The notes: generated from the letters alone by a model not told the origin. Shown: positions 1 through 11,178, counted from the first letter of the stretch. The stretch is 64,000 bases of DNA from Apoda limacodes (GCA_946406115.1 OX291545.1:13964001-14028000); one strand, 5' to 3'. Numbers and translations are program-made.

Positions 1-45
1 TCCACCTATGCCGAAATTCAGGTCACCCTGTTCTTCCTTTGCTAC
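1..45 (+). CDS. possible 3' end of an exon, cut by the window edge
   Basis: The first 45 bases end in TAC followed by GTAAGTAA, a near-ideal 5' splice site, so this may be the end of an exon on the + strand. It is GC-richer than the following DNA. All three frames are open over this short stretch. The first frame ends in the hydrophobic LFFLCY; the third leaves one base over, which is the phase that would keep the element at 33874 open. The stretch may equally be 5' untranslated. The protein family is not recognised, and the upstream acceptor lies outside the window. If real, the intron starting at 46 may run for tens of kilobases. Confidence 0.3.
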
Positions 46-1290
46 GTAAGTAAATAAAGTCCCGCAGTATCACCCGCAGAAAAACCTTTGCGGTGGGAAC
101 TCTTTGTCCATTTCTATCTCAAAAACCAGCCACCTCGTTACTCCGTTGCAACGTGTAAAAATAGTGCCTGTGGTTTCATCCACAATAAAGTTATTTCCTC
201 GGGGATAATTGTTTCATGAATTGTGCTCTGAAATTAGCTAGTATTTTTTAACTTTAAATGTAAACTCCCATGGAATATAAGTATATTTGAAAATGGAACA
301 AGGCTTCGTCACACTCACCAACAATTGTTCAGGTTACTTACTCAAAAGGTGCCAACAGATCTATTGCAAAGCCTACGCTGTCTGTCTGTCTGTCCGACTT
401 TTAATTAGACCCTACCTTTTAGACTGATGTATATAAATATAGAATATGTATATAGAAGCATTTTTAGCTTAATGGCAATGGAAATTACCTGTTCTACCTG
501 CCTCTTTATGTCTTTATTTTATTTCTATGAACAATATCCATGAAAAAATGAGATTTTCATAGGCTTTTTTTGTAAATGAGCATTATACTTAATGTAATAT
601 TTTGGTGCGTATTGATTGGTATAAAACTTAAGCTACACAATATAATCAGTGTTATTTAAAAATCAATTCTAATGGCGAACGAAAGGACCGCGCGAAAAAA
701 AAATTGGCGGCACACATAGATTTTCTTGTTAAAGCCGTTGTTGTGTTATTGTTTCAATAAAAAAAACATGATTTGATTTTGGTGCTGGAATCAGCAAAAC
801 TAAAAGGCAGTCGTAGGAGATTTGTTACCTCCAATATCAAAAGAGAGATATTTGAAAATGATGATGAAGATTTTACGATTTTTACCAAGTGACGTACAAG
901 ATTTGTATTAGTTTTTTTTTTTGTTTCCTTTTGGTTTTCTCGAATTACTGTTAAAAGTACCGTTTATAATTTTTAACAAGCTGTCATTGCCGTCTTTGTT
1001 ACGAACTTTGTGATTATGTTTTTGGTGGGATAGAGAGTGGTTAGCTATCTTTTTTTTTTTTCAAATGTCCAACCAGGTAAAGTCACGGGAATAAGCTAGG
1101 TAGAAATATTTTTTTTCTCGCCCGCTCGTGTATGGTATTTTCTTAAATCAATAGGGGCTTAACACAATATTTTTTAGTAACTATGACATTGTGACATGTC
1201 TTTATACATATGCCCTGGCGGGGGACTTTGTCTTATTTCGAATATCCTCAGGTTGTTTAAAATGTAAGACTCACACTTAAGGGTATTATC
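46..1290. other. intron-like AT-rich DNA
   Basis: No supported gene. The stretch holds T-runs near 911 and 1051 and a CTGT-rich scrap (about 378-400) like the internal part of the GGGTTCCGTA repeat family seen elsewhere in the window. A C/T-rich tract followed by CCAG|GTAAAG near 1050-1080 is a weak splice-site lookalike. Confidence 0.5.
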
Positions 1291-1294
1291 GGTA

Positions 1295-1470
1295 AAAATC
1301 AAACTTGAGGTTTTTACTTGCTTTTATTTAACTCACAATGTTTCCTTTTTTTTCCTTCAATCTTGTGGTGGAATCTTGCAAGCTTAATTAAACATACTTC
1401 CTGTTATCACCCTTCGATGAAATTTTGCATACTTACGGGGTACCACCTAGAGGTGAAAAATTTAAAAATC
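1295..1470 (+). repeat. dispersed lepidopteran-type repeat fragment
   Basis: The stretch has the wording of a dispersed insect repeat: ACTTGCTTTTATTTAACTC, then a TTGCAAG word, a CATACTTCCTGTT word, and a GGTACCACCTAGAGGTG palindrome-like end. A short open frame here (1318-1527) starts at TTG and has repeat-like composition, so I do not call it a gene. The family was recognised from memory only. Confidence 0.45.
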
Positions 1471-1529
1471 TTCGAAATTCAAACTTACATACAATCACTT
1501 GATAAACTCTCAATTAATATCCACTAAAA

Positions 1530-2269
1530 CTCTAGCACGTCAAATATTCGTGTGTAGTGCACGCCTTGCTTTTCTTGTGTACGTGGATATAAAAAAAATT
1601 ATATTCATTTTGAAAAAATATTTTTTACTTTTTAGTTAAATTTTTGGTTAGATTGAATTTTTATATGATTCTAATGTTTTAAGAAAAGCAAGTTTTTAAA
1701 AAATTCTTTTTTTACTTTTTTTTAAGTTAAATTCTTCGTTACTGCCGGCGAGCGGCCCGTTTACCTTTTACTTAACTTAACTTTAACTTTTTTATCTAGA
1801 CGACATTAAACACAACCAAAATAGCTTCATCCTTACTTTCACACACTCGTATAATTTCCAAGGGTCAAAAATAGGAGTAATTTGTTTAATTGATATAAAA
1901 AAAGACGGAACCCTACACAATCCGTGGTTACTATAAGCTCTTGATCGATTTTGTATTTAATTTTTCTATTCAAATCTATGCCTGTGGAATGAGTTAAAAA
2001 TATTTGCAAATATTTTATAAAATAACTGCAGTTTCGACCAAATAAATTAGTATTTTCAGCGTGAATGCACTTTAAATTTTAATGAGTTGATTACATTTCG
2101 TATAAACCAATAAAACCGATAGCGTTATAATTTTGCACAATTAAGCCTATTATGTTGATATTTGTAACTTAATTATGAAACTGAATATTCGCTACTTAAA
2201 TTAAATTTAAATTAGTGAAACGCTGCTGAACGAATAATAGGTATCAAAGTTCTTTTGTTATGATAACAT
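1530..2269. other. AT-rich DNA, nothing recognised
   Basis: A and T runs and short degenerate words. No open frame, splice-site pair or repeat that I can support. Confidence 0.5.
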
Positions 2270-2530
2270 TACAGTCGCTGTTAACGTTTCAGATGCGCTG
2301 TCGTTATTGCCCGTCTTCCTTTTGCTTCCACTTGTTTTTCGTTGCGCTGTTTTCTTTAGTATTGGCTGAAGGTATCAGTATAATACAACCGGTGCGGTGG
2401 TTCTATGAACGTAACTTTTAATAGCCTTATCTGTACTCCGGCAGACTGCGCGCTGATCTCCCTTTCTCCCGAGTTCCAAATATCGCAGCGCCTCCCTTTA
2501 CCTTTATTAACAAAGATAGAAGTGCCTATC
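2270..2530 (+). promoter_or_regulatory. GC-richer island, possible exon or conserved non-coding element
   Basis: The block is clearly less AT-rich than its flanks. It contains CCTTTATTAACAAAG and GATAGAAGTGCCTATCTT, which is partly self-complementary. It has no recognisable repeat signature. It overlaps the possible signal-peptide exon at 2293-2371. Confidence 0.25.
2293..2371 (+). CDS. possible first coding exon with a signal peptide
   Basis: An ATG directly follows AACGTTTCAG, a fair 3' splice site. The frame begins MRCRYCPSS, continues with about 15 hydrophobic residues and reaches LVLA-E, a typical signal-peptidase context. This is the n-, h- and c-region layout of a cleavable signal peptide. 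The frame would end at GAAG|GTATCA, a moderate donor, leaving one base over. Without splicing it stays open to a stop at 2419-2421 (42 residues). One base over is the phase needed for the open frame in the element at 33874. It would encode the start of a secreted or membrane protein, family unknown. Short hydrophobic frames occur by chance in T-rich DNA, so confidence is low. Confidence 0.25.
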
Positions 2531-2951
2531 TTCTTAATATCCCCTTTTAGTCTCGTTTTCTAAGACGTTATTGATATGTCCTTTTAACAAGTTTGATGGC
2601 TAAGTTACAAACAGGTTAAAATTATCTTTTAACAGCTAAAATAGTTAAAAAAATCTTTGACGAAAACAAAAAAGGGAAAACATATGGTATGTAATGTGCA
2701 GCACATGGTATATCGTAGTCCTAATAATATAATTTGCCTGGATTAGCGTGAAGTGAGTGCAGTGTTTTAACTATTGGTATCTCAAACGAAGTAGATGTAA
2801 GTGATATAAAGCAGCGGTCTTGAGCGGACATTTTTAAAAGGTATATGCAACATGTGAGCAAATAATGGTCTCGGAAGCATCCATTGGCTTCGGTACCTTG
2901 TTTATGTACTGCGTTATACTTGTTTGCAACCTCAGTGTATTAAAAAAGCTA

Positions 2952-3000
2952 ACCCATCCAATGACTGACCAAGCTTTGCGTTGCTTAACTTAAAGTATCG
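2952..3000 (-). repeat. 5S-rRNA-like retrosequence fragment
   Basis: Read on the - strand, this stretch resembles the internal promoter region of insect 5S rRNA. The + strand has ACCCATCCAA, then ACTGACC, then TTGCTTAACTT and TATCG in the order found in the 5S complement. It is diverged and incomplete, so it is not a working 5S gene. A closer copy lies at 41855-41900. A 5S-derived SINE (SINE3-like) is the simplest explanation. Confidence 0.4.
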
Positions 3001-3195
3001 TTTCCAACAAACAATTGTGTTATTGTTTCTCTTAAAAACGCTGATGCGATAATTTAAGGTGGTATGGCTCGAGCCCGTCTCGAACTTTGCCGGTTTTTAT
3101 TATTTGTTGTTATACTCTGGAGCTCGCAATATATTTCACTGCAAGTTTGAAGTTTGTGTGTTTTTCTGCTAGAGCAAAAAAACGATAACGTGTCT

Positions 3196-3405
3196 TGTAT
3201 CGGGACCCCCTTAAATTGTTACTTTTTAAACTTTTTAATTTTTGTTAGATAATCCCCTATTATAACACATATTCGGTGAAATTTTCAGGCAGAATCTACC
3301 TATCTTGGGCTAAAAGATTAGAGCCTTTTAATGGTCGGACAGCTTGACAGACAGACATCATAGGCTTAGTAATAGGGCTTTTGGATACGAACCCTAAAAT
3401 GATTC
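3196..3405 (-). repeat. decayed copy of the GGGTTCCGTA repeat family
   Basis: It carries GGGACCCCCTTAAATTG, a variant of the internal TTCGGTGAAATTTTCA word, CTTGACAGACAGACATCA and a terminal CGAACCCTAAAA. These occur in the same order in the better copy at 15449-15785, in the same orientation. Confidence 0.5.
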
Positions 3406-3599
3406 GATCACATTTAATATGTATTTTTTTACGGTATTTCCTTTAACAAAATTAATTTTTCTGATACAATTGCGGAATATCCAATACAAAATAAGATAAA
3501 TTTGTACTTCAGTCATTTCAAGAAGAATCTAACGACATTGGTTAAAGAGTACACTGCGTTTAAACCCACCATAAACAATAAAATTTGCATTTATTGGTC

Positions 3600-3770
3600 G
3601 CTTTCATCGGCCGTAAATTCACGGCGAGCGAACTGCCAACGACATTTTGAGTGAATGTCTGGTGCCATTATGCTAGGAAACTGCGCATCGAGTCGTTGCA
3701 TTCCGTGAACTTGTAGATGCACATTTATTGAAATGCCAGACAATCAAAGCTAAAGACAACGGGGCTACCA
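3600..3770. promoter_or_regulatory. GC-richer island, candidate regulatory element
   Basis: Non-repetitive-looking sequence with mixed composition. It contains GGCCGTAAA (Abd-B/Caudal-like), an ACAATCAAAG core (TCF-like) and GACAACGG. Short motif matches are weak evidence; what stands out is the composition against very AT-rich flanks. Confidence 0.2.
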
Positions 3771-5317
3771 CGGGACACTATATATAACTCTTGTTATTAG
3801 ATATCTGATGTCTCTAGTGTACATTTATTAAATCATCTATTTTCATGGCCAACTGACATGGATTTTTACCAAAGACGTCATGTTGATGGCGATATAAAAG
3901 CTATAACAATCCGTCTGAGTGTAAATTGAACGCGCGCAGGGTACAAACAGACAACATAAAACACTTAGTTTATAACTTAGCGTTTACATGGTTGATTAAT
4001 TGTGCACGCTAGGTAGGCCCAGCCCACTTTTTACATTAATAAAGGTAGCATCAACCTCTTCACAAACTTTTACTCACTGAGGTGCAAAAATGACCTAAGA
4101 GATGTTACTACCTAAAAAAAGTGTTGCCATGATACTAAGTTTAACAGCTTTTATTAGATTTAATTTTATTATTAATACCGGAGATTAAAATAAAACCCGA
4201 TATTTACAAAAGACTTTTATGTAAATAAATCATAAACTCGTAGTAGATGTGAAAACTAATACCAATGTTTCATTAATTGATATTATAATGAAAAACGTTA
4301 TGCTTGAATCTCAGCTATACTTCAATAAAGTTGCGTTAAAAACTTATGGAAAACCCGACAGTCAAAATTATGCGTGCTCTCATAATAATGTACTCCATAA
4401 CTTTTATCTACTTAAAGTTAATCCTACCTATAGGGGCGCTTAAGGGTGTATAGGTATGGTCTTCTTATACAATGTGTATAGAACACGTTGCCTGTAGGCT
4501 GTAATTTTCCAATTAATATAAAAAATAATAAAATATATCTATGTCAAATCCTTTTATAGGCGCCAGAAATACCATACAACTTAAAATTATTAATGCTCGT
4601 GCGTTGTTTGCGCCTTAACATTAGTGAGAGTAACAAATTAGCAACCTACAGATCGCTGAAAGAATTACTTATAATAAGAGCAAGTAACTCGTCAAAGTAA
4701 GGGATAAAAGTGTCCCTATATTCCCTATGGAGTGCATGCATCTCATGTTTTTAAACATAACGTGGCTTAAATGGTGCTGAGAAATGCAATTATCTTTGGA
4801 GAGCCACGCCTCTTTCCGTTTTCTTTATCAAAAAAATGACCCTAACTAAGAAAATTTTACTTTACACTGTACTTATGAGCATATTTTTTTATTCGCGTGT
4901 AAAGACATTGTCTTGCTCAAAACACACGCGGACATGTCATTAGAATAGACGAACCCTCTCATTACTAAACCGTTTTTGTTATATGGATGTATTTCGAAGC
5001 TTTTATGACATACTATTCTTCGAAGATTGGTTCTCCGTGAACAGTTATCTCTCAACTTGAATTAGTAAACTCCTGCTTATGCATAGCATTGTTATTTTAA
5101 CAATCGCATAATTTAACTAAAGATTCATTACCAATAGTAACTTTGCCATTTGAAATACCTATAAATCATATCTACAACGAGTTCTGTCGTAAAATTAAAC
5201 TGTGGTATATGAATATTAATAGTACCTTGTGTATTAAGGGTGGTAAGGAGAATATTACTAACGAGAGGCTCCTTTAGAAGCCTAAGGCCAAAGGCTTTAA
5301 TGACTCAAGTTTGTAAT
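3771..5317. other. AT-rich DNA, no gene seen
   Basis: The short open frames (4249-4443 and 4873-5055) have composition typical of random AT-rich DNA and no splice or family support. Nothing else recognised. Confidence 0.5.
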
Positions 5318-5445
5318 TTCCGTAACGCCCGCGTTATACACGATAAGATTTATCACATTTGCACATTTATATAAATAAATAAACTCACCAAAACGCTATT
5401 AAATTGGTGGGAATAGAAGTGGAAAAAACAACGCCACCGACAGAT
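5318..5445 (+). repeat. dispersed repeat, paralogue of 36595-36735
   Basis: The order CCGTAACGCCCGCGTTA, ATCACATTTGCA, TAAATAAATA, GGTGG-AA and AACAACGCC is matched at 36595-36735 (CCGCCCGTGTTAC, ATCACATTTGCA, TAAATAAATA, GGTGGAAACAAC). The two are diverged copies of one unnamed family. Confidence 0.45.
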
Positions 5446-6780
5446 TTGGCTTAACCTACAACTTAAAATTATTAGCTTCATATTTTAAGCAACAGGATAG
5501 CTTTTATACATACTTGATAGAATGGGCGCGTTATTACCGCTCGTGAGTTCTATGAACGCGTGCTTTACGTATAGGAAAGTAAAATTTACAAAGAAAAAGC
5601 CCGTGGGAGTAATTTAAATCTTAGGACCCGCTTTACCTGCACATAATGACACTGTTTACGAGTAGGTGAGTGTGATGAAAAATAAATATATCGATTTCGT
5701 AGTTATCGATTTTTGTATAGAAAAAATATATGAAAAAGTATTGCAGACAAACCTGTGATTTTCAACGTGAACAACCAATTTTGCTATCGAACTTCGCAAA
5801 AGTTTTTAACTTTGACTTTACCAACAATACCTGTGACTTGTGATTAAAAGTGTTAGTAGTTTGTGCCTGAGATTAGATGTACCAGACGGGATTTAATTTC
5901 AGTCAAATAGGAAGTGCTTTCCGTGTTTTCTATTTACCTACAGGTTGTTATCTTTCTTGCTCTGTTATGATTTGTTACGTTATAGCCGAATAAAATGAAA
6001 ATCAATTATGTTCCTATTTTTATTTTGTTGGCATTATCAAGTCTAATAAAATGAAAATCACTTAGGTAGTCTACGGATCTTTCAGTTATTTTACCTCTGG
6101 CAATATTTTAAGTAAACTATTTTAATTTACTTTTGAGATGATTAAAGTCTAATCTAGGCTCTGTCACCGATTTTATGTGATTCATGCCAAAAGAAAATTA
6201 AATAGTTTACCAAATATTCGGCCAAAGGTAAAATAACCGAACGGTCCATATGCATGTGTGTGTAACGTCACATATACGTACACACACAATATGTAAACCA
6301 GGTCGTTTTGAGCTAGTACGACAGATAGAGCCATTTTCCTCGTATGCACCTTTACAGCGAGCGATGTCTCTCTTTCTTTTGGTATAATTATTTTATATCT
6401 ACTCCTTAGGTAGGCCTAAAAACCGTGTGGTTCCACAATTACAGAAGACACCATTATATTTATTGCCATTATAATTACTCGTATTTATCACAATTTGATG
6501 CACAGTTGCATGGCGCAAACTTAACGGAAGTAAAAGCGGTGTAGGAAGGGGAGAGAAAATTCTCACCACCCCCGGTCTTTGTGGGTTTGCGCAAAAACAT
6601 TAAAATTTTCTTTCGTAAAAACTCTGGAATTTTCCATTTTTTTGGGGTAAGCTAAAAATCTTGCTAAGAATAGAAAAACCGGTATTTAAGACATTTTCCC
6701 TGAAAATTTTAAAAATTCAACGTCTAAACTAGCTAAATTGAAAATTTGTCAAATAAGAATTAATTATTTAAACTTCGTCA
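5446..6780. other. AT-rich DNA, no gene seen
   Basis: Contains a direct repeat of AATAAAATGAAAATCA (near 5990 and 6046) and a CA/GT-rich patch near 6250-6295. No coding support. Confidence 0.45.
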
Positions 6781-6782
6781 GT

Positions 6783-7045
6783 GGTGCCCGAGAGGTTTCG
6801 ACTCGAACCCCGCGTGTACCAATGAGTCTTTTTCTAAATTTACTCAATTACATTGATTATTTACATCACTGTCTTTTCGGTTAAGAAAAACATCGTGGGA
6901 AAACCTGCATACGTCAAAAAAACGACTTATGTGAAGTCCACAATCCGCACTGGGCCCGTGTGTGGATTTTAAGCCAAATCATCCTCGGTGAGGGTAGGCC
7001 GTGCCCCAACAGTGGGGACGTATGAGGCTGATGATGATAAGGATT
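6783..7045 (+). mobile_element. RTE-type LINE/SINE fragment, tail region
   Basis: It starts with CTCGAACCCCGCGTGTACCA, the junction word that follows a tRNA-like head in lepidopteran SINE/RTE elements. It continues with AAAAACATCGTGGGAAAACC and TGCATACGTC, then AAGTCCACAATCCGCACTGG. It ends in CCCCAACAGTGGGGACGTAT and a GATGATGATAA tail. This order matches the 3' end of RTE elements common in Lepidoptera, by recognition. No open reading frame survives. Confidence 0.65.
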
Positions 7046-7299
7046 TAAACTTAACCAGGTTTTAGGGCTGGAGTTTGTCACTTTATAAGTTTTAAAAAAC
7101 AAGGCAAAAAGATATTGTCTACTTTAACAAAATTTTCCAACTATTTTAATATGGCTGTTAAGTACCCTTTTTTTATTTTTTTAACTCGGTATAATTATTA
7201 ATTTACTTAAAATTAATTCTTTATGTTTTGTCAAATATCTATCTTAAATAATCTTGTAGTAAAATAACAAATGCAAAACGGGCCCAATGTTTATGTGTT

Positions 7300-7560
7300 C
7301 AACAAAGTTAACTACTGGCTGCGGTGAGCACCCAACGGCAGAACAACTAGCAGTAAGCTTCTTGCGAAAGGAAACTTAGCACTGCTTCGTCCGTGGTAAT
7401 TTATGTAAGTACACCGCTTCTGTATTTTTGAAGCTTTGCAGCGGAGCGGCTTAATATTTTTATAACAAGAAACTAAACTTTGCACTTACGTCGTCACCGG
7501 TTACGTGCGTAAGTGCAATAATTCAAGGGGAGCGGGTGGCTGTAATGTGGAAATTTTAGT
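7300..7560. promoter_or_regulatory. GC-richer island with a 37-bp imperfect palindrome
   Basis: The block is GC-richer than its flanks. It contains TGCACTTACG at 7481-7490 and its complement CGTAAGTGCA at 7508-7517, with a near-palindromic CGTCACCGGTTACG centre. It could fold as a hairpin or bind a dimeric protein. No repeat family recognised. Confidence 0.3.
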
Positions 7561-8170
7561 ACGTTTGCTAAAGTTGAGACTTTTACTTTTTCGACTTATG
7601 TAATGTAATGACGTTATTTTTTACACATTACACCAACACGGACAATTGTATTTATGTATGTATCATTCCGATGTATTATAGGCTAATGCCCTAAGTACTC
7701 ACCTACTCTACGGTTCATAACCGAAATGATTATTTCTTTAAGATCATATACTTAGTCACTAATATTAAGTGTCATCAATATAAATAAATACTTACATAGC
7801 ATTCCGTGTAAGTGCTCTAATGTTAGGGTTGCAGGTTCAAGTCCTGGCTCGAGGTTAATCTTTTGACTCCATCTTTGCTGTATGTATTTATATTGATGAT
7901 AAAGCCAAAGCTATATTTTCTTCTAATAGTCTAACCTTTAGGGAGTCATAAACGAACAAAGATTATTACTATGTATGTATATTTATATTGTATTTCTTAA
8001 TTCTATGAATATTTAATGTATATGTAATTCTATAGTAATGTAATTCTATGAATATTTAATGTATTTTGTAGAATAATTTACCTACTAGGACTTTATAAGT
8101 CACTAAGAGTAATATTAAGTGTGTAAAATAAAAACATAATACAAGAGTAAACAAATTCCTTTTTACTTTC
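7561..8170. other. AT-rich DNA with a SINE-like scrap
   Basis: Around 7815-7860 the words GGGTTGCAGGTTCAAGTCC and TGGCTCGAGG resemble the B-box half of a tRNA-derived SINE head. No complete tRNA cloverleaf is present. AATTCTATGAATATTTAATG occurs twice, starting near 8000 and 8041. Confidence 0.4.
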
Positions 8171-8179
8171 CTTTTTAGC

Positions 8180-8350
8180 TTCATACGTCCTCACTGTTTT
8201 GGCGTATGCAGGTTTCTTCACGATGTTAACCTTCACCGTACAGTCAGCAGTGGTGTGAATAATCAAGGTACTTAAGAAATTAAAAGGCTCATTGGTAAAC
8301 GCCGGGCTCGAACCTACGCTACACTGAAGGCAATGTTAAATCAAAACACC
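8180..8350 (-). mobile_element. RTE/SINE tail fragment, reverse orientation
   Basis: The + strand reads TTCATACGTCCTCACTG, then GCAGGTTTCTTCACGATGTT, ACCTTCACCG and GGGCTCGAACCTACG. This is the reverse complement of the RTE/SINE tail order seen at 6783-7045. Confidence 0.6.
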
Positions 8351-8489
8351 TTGGACGCCACCGACCTAAATAAATAGAAGCATTATAAAAAAACTGTTTA
8401 CGAAAACAAGTTTAAAAAAATTAAGTACAAAAATCTGATTTTTTTGAAGTGAAAACTTCTTTAGCGACGTTGTGCACTTTTTTTGGTAT

Positions 8490-8720
8490 GGGTAAAAAAT
8501 GATAAACTCGCGTCAGGTCACGTGTCCTGATCTTGAAAATGCGTAAGACGGATGGAGAGTAGCCAGCTGGCGCGGCGTAGGAGAGGGAGTATCCCCCTCT
8601 CTTTCTACGGCGCGGCGAAAATGTATGCCTGCGCCTGCTGTTTCGTTTAGGCGGCGCAGGGCGCTTGCGCGAATGGTCGTGTGTGTTTATGTTACAGCGT
8701 GCTACGCGCATCCATGGATG
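8490..8720. promoter_or_regulatory. CpG-rich block with a hairpin
   Basis: A strongly CpG-rich patch. CGTAGGAGAGGG at 8576-8587 pairs imperfectly with CCCCTCTCTTTCTACG at 8594-8609, giving a hairpin. Frames are open on both strands (8421-8861 on -, 8625-8855 on +), but the - product is arginine-rich, low complexity and unlike a folded protein, as expected of GC-rich non-coding DNA. It may instead be the body of a dispersed repeat. Confidence 0.3.
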
Positions 8721-8729
8721 GTGACAGCT

Positions 8730-9770
8730 GATGGCTCGACCGTCTGTGTAGTGGCCATACTGCTGTGTATTCATAAAATTCGTGCATATAAAGTGTTTAA
8801 AATATGGAAATTGAACAAAGTGCATCTTTGTCTTTGTAAAATACGGAAACCGTAATGCCACGCCTATTATAATTTTTATTTTTAGTATTCGCGATTATGA
8901 GTAGTACAGGGAGGTTGTATATGGAATTTTAATTCTATGACAGATTGCGATGTCAAATATACTACGTCAAAAAAGTAAATAAACAAACATTATTATTTCT
9001 TGACAATGTCAAAGACATGTCTTGTGACATATTTGAGTGTTAAGCGCGAATCGTGTGTAAAGGTTTTCACTTCTGCCGGCACTCCCGGAGTGCAACTCGT
9101 CCTTTTTTTTGCCTTAATTTAGTATATTGAGTAGTACTGTTTAACTACACATGAAAATGCAGACAAAAGCTCGTTTTTTTTCTGCCGTAAAGAACATACT
9201 AAATATAATAAATATTTCAAAAGAAATTTAACACGTAACTGAAATATTTTTCCTTTACATTTCATCTCTTTATCAAGTTAAACTGAGTGTAAAGTGTCGT
9301 AAATGTAGTGGCAAACTTCTAGCTATTCAAATTTATGATATACTATTAACCGTGCTCTCTCTTAACTGCACTCTCAGATGCTCAAAGTTTTATTAATATC
9401 TCACTGGGAATTTCTCTTTTGGTTTATTATCTCATATTTATTTTAAGTCTAAGCCGACTTAGATAATTAGCACTCGAATTGTGTAGACAAAAAAACATAA
9501 TCCAGTATAGAACGATTGCGCCACGTCTGTGTCTGTCTGTTTGAATGTTACAACTTATTATCTATGCCACCCAAAAAATATAAAATAATGAAGTTTGGTA
9601 ATACAGATAACTTTAAAAATGCGACGCACATCCAGTCCCACACTCCTAACTTGAATTTTAGAACTATCCAACTTTAGTCTCTGTGTCTGAACAGATTTAA
9701 ATAGAACTAGAACTTAAAACTTGAAAACAAAAATTCGGCGTTCCAGAATTATATGGCGGTTCACATATAT
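8730..9770. other. AT-rich DNA, nothing recognised
   Basis: No open frame or repeat that I can support. Confidence 0.45.
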
Positions 9771-9777
9771 TTTTTAT

Positions 9778-9840
9778 ACCACTAAGGTGGCAAGCAAGCT
9801 TACGGTCCGCCTAATGTTAAGCGGTCACCGTAGCCAATGG
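9778..9840 (-). mobile_element. 3' tail of a non-LTR retrotransposon, reverse
   Basis: CACTAAGGTGGCAAGCAAGC and GCGGTCACCGTAGCC are the reverse complement of the tail GGCTGGGGTGACCGCTTA seen after LINE coding debris at 23390 and of the tail at 41106. It is a short 3'-end stub. Confidence 0.55.
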
Positions 9841-10039
9841 AAACAATATAATAATTATAATACACCAGCCTAAAAAAAAAAAAAAAATCGATGAAGAGTT
9901 GGCTGATTATAAGGCAGTGATAAACGGACGAATATGAAAAAAAACTATATGAGTAAAATTTTTGCCATTTTTCTACGAAATTCTAAAAAGTGTACAAAAT
10001 ACTAGTTCATTTTACATAAATAGAGACAGTATCGAACAG

Positions 10040-10703
10040 AAGTATCGGTTACCGGGATAATGTAATGAACTTTGGTCGGTCGGTGTCGGCGCACACTGGC
10101 GCTGGGGTACAATGGAGCCGACGACGACGCGACGCGGCGACGACGGAACCGGATAACGCCTATTGCCGGCGCACCCGATACTGATAAGAACTGCCTCGTC
10201 GCTTGGCTCGTTTCTGTGATTTCGCTCAACTCGGGCCTTTCACGGTTCACTTCGCAAGCGAACGTAGAAAACTTATGTACAATACAGGGAATGGGATAGT
10301 ACAGTGCGCTCCAACATCATCTACATAAGTGAATAAAAAAAAATTAATATTATTCGTAAATTATGTTAATAGCTGATTAGTTTTTCAAGCAATCGATGAT
10401 AAGAACTGTGCTGCCCACCCCGATTTTATCAAACTCCCGTTCCTACGCTAGTATCTATGCCTGGACCGCATCGTGCCGTACCGCACCACCGACCGCCGAC
10501 GACGCTAGGTCCTGATTTATGTACGACGTGTCTCCTTTTTAATGAGTCCGTAAGAAGATATCTCCTAGAACCCGAAGATAAATTTTCAAGTGTGACTTGC
10601 TAAAACGGTTCCTACGTCGATATCTGCAAACAAACGCAGTCCCGAGCCGTTAATCTGCCGAAGAGTAACGTATCGCGAATATAAGTCGTGGTTATCTCGG
10701 GTA
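10040..10703 (+). promoter_or_regulatory. CpG-rich 5' region of the gene candidate at 10704
   Basis: Two GC-rich patches (about 10040-10310, with GACGACG and CGACGGAACCGG words, and about 10440-10510) precede the open frame at 10704. Composition and position suit a promoter and 5' leader. Frames on both strands across the first patch (10002-10250 on -, 10072-10299 on +) overlap each other and are arginine-rich, so I read them as a by-product of composition. No clear TATA box is visible. Confidence 0.3.
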
Positions 10704-11009
10704 ATGGCCTTCTATCTAGTTGATCTGTCAGTTTTATTTATGGCCATGTTTTTCTTTACACGCTTCTTCCAATTTGTGGAGAGTGAAAGGGATTGTTATG
10801 AGGCTGCTATGTTTCATAGCAATAAACATGTGTATCCTAGTAACGACTTCACCTATTTTCTTTCAGATCCGTTTTATTTGACGTTACTATTGTTTTCGTT
10901 AAGCATTGTTTGTTGGACAATACAATACCTTTGTTGGTTGAAAAATACTTGGGTAAATAAATGGTCATTGGAGTGTTATATAGTTGAGAGTGGTTTTATA
11001 AATAGTTGA
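10704..11009 (+). CDS. uncharacterised small membrane protein (101 aa)
   Basis: An intronless frame of 101 residues starts at ATG 10704. Residues about 5-22 (VDLSVLFMAMFFFTRFFQF) and about 57-79 (FYLTLLLFSLSIVCWTIQYL) are hydrophobic. They flank a polar loop with ERDCYEAAMFHSNKH and YPSND, and a basic WLKNTWVNKW patch follows the second segment. The composition is protein-like, unlike the lysine/asparagine-rich chance frames around it. A GC-rich block lies upstream, and an AATAAA signal follows 170 bases after the stop. The family is not recognised. A 3' splice-site lookalike (TATTTTCTTTCAG at 10856-10868) lies inside the frame, so this could be two exons or part of a larger gene. Confidence 0.4.
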   Translation: MAFYLVDLSVLFMAMFFFTRFFQFVESERDCYEAAMFHSNKHVYPSNDFTYFLSDPFYLTLLLFSLSIVCWTIQYLCWLKNTWVNKWSLECYIVESGFINS

Positions 11010-11178
11010 TTTATGTACTTAATTCGCTTAAAGTTTAAATAATGTGTAAATATAGTTTTACGTTATACTTAATTGAAATCAAATTTGAAATACTAAAGAT
11101 TTACTGATAACTTTCATACGTGACTCACCTTGTTGATAACCTAGTTTAAACTTTACTATAAAGGCTACTTTTTTGCAA

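Noticed and set aside
1050..1085. Recursive-like AACCAG|GTAAAG after a T-run
   Set aside because: GTAAAG is a weak donor and the T-run is separated from the AG by a mixed stretch.
8421..8861. 146-residue frame on the - strand
   Set aside because: It is arginine/proline-rich low complexity through a CpG-rich hairpin block, with an overlapping open frame on the other strand. No family features.
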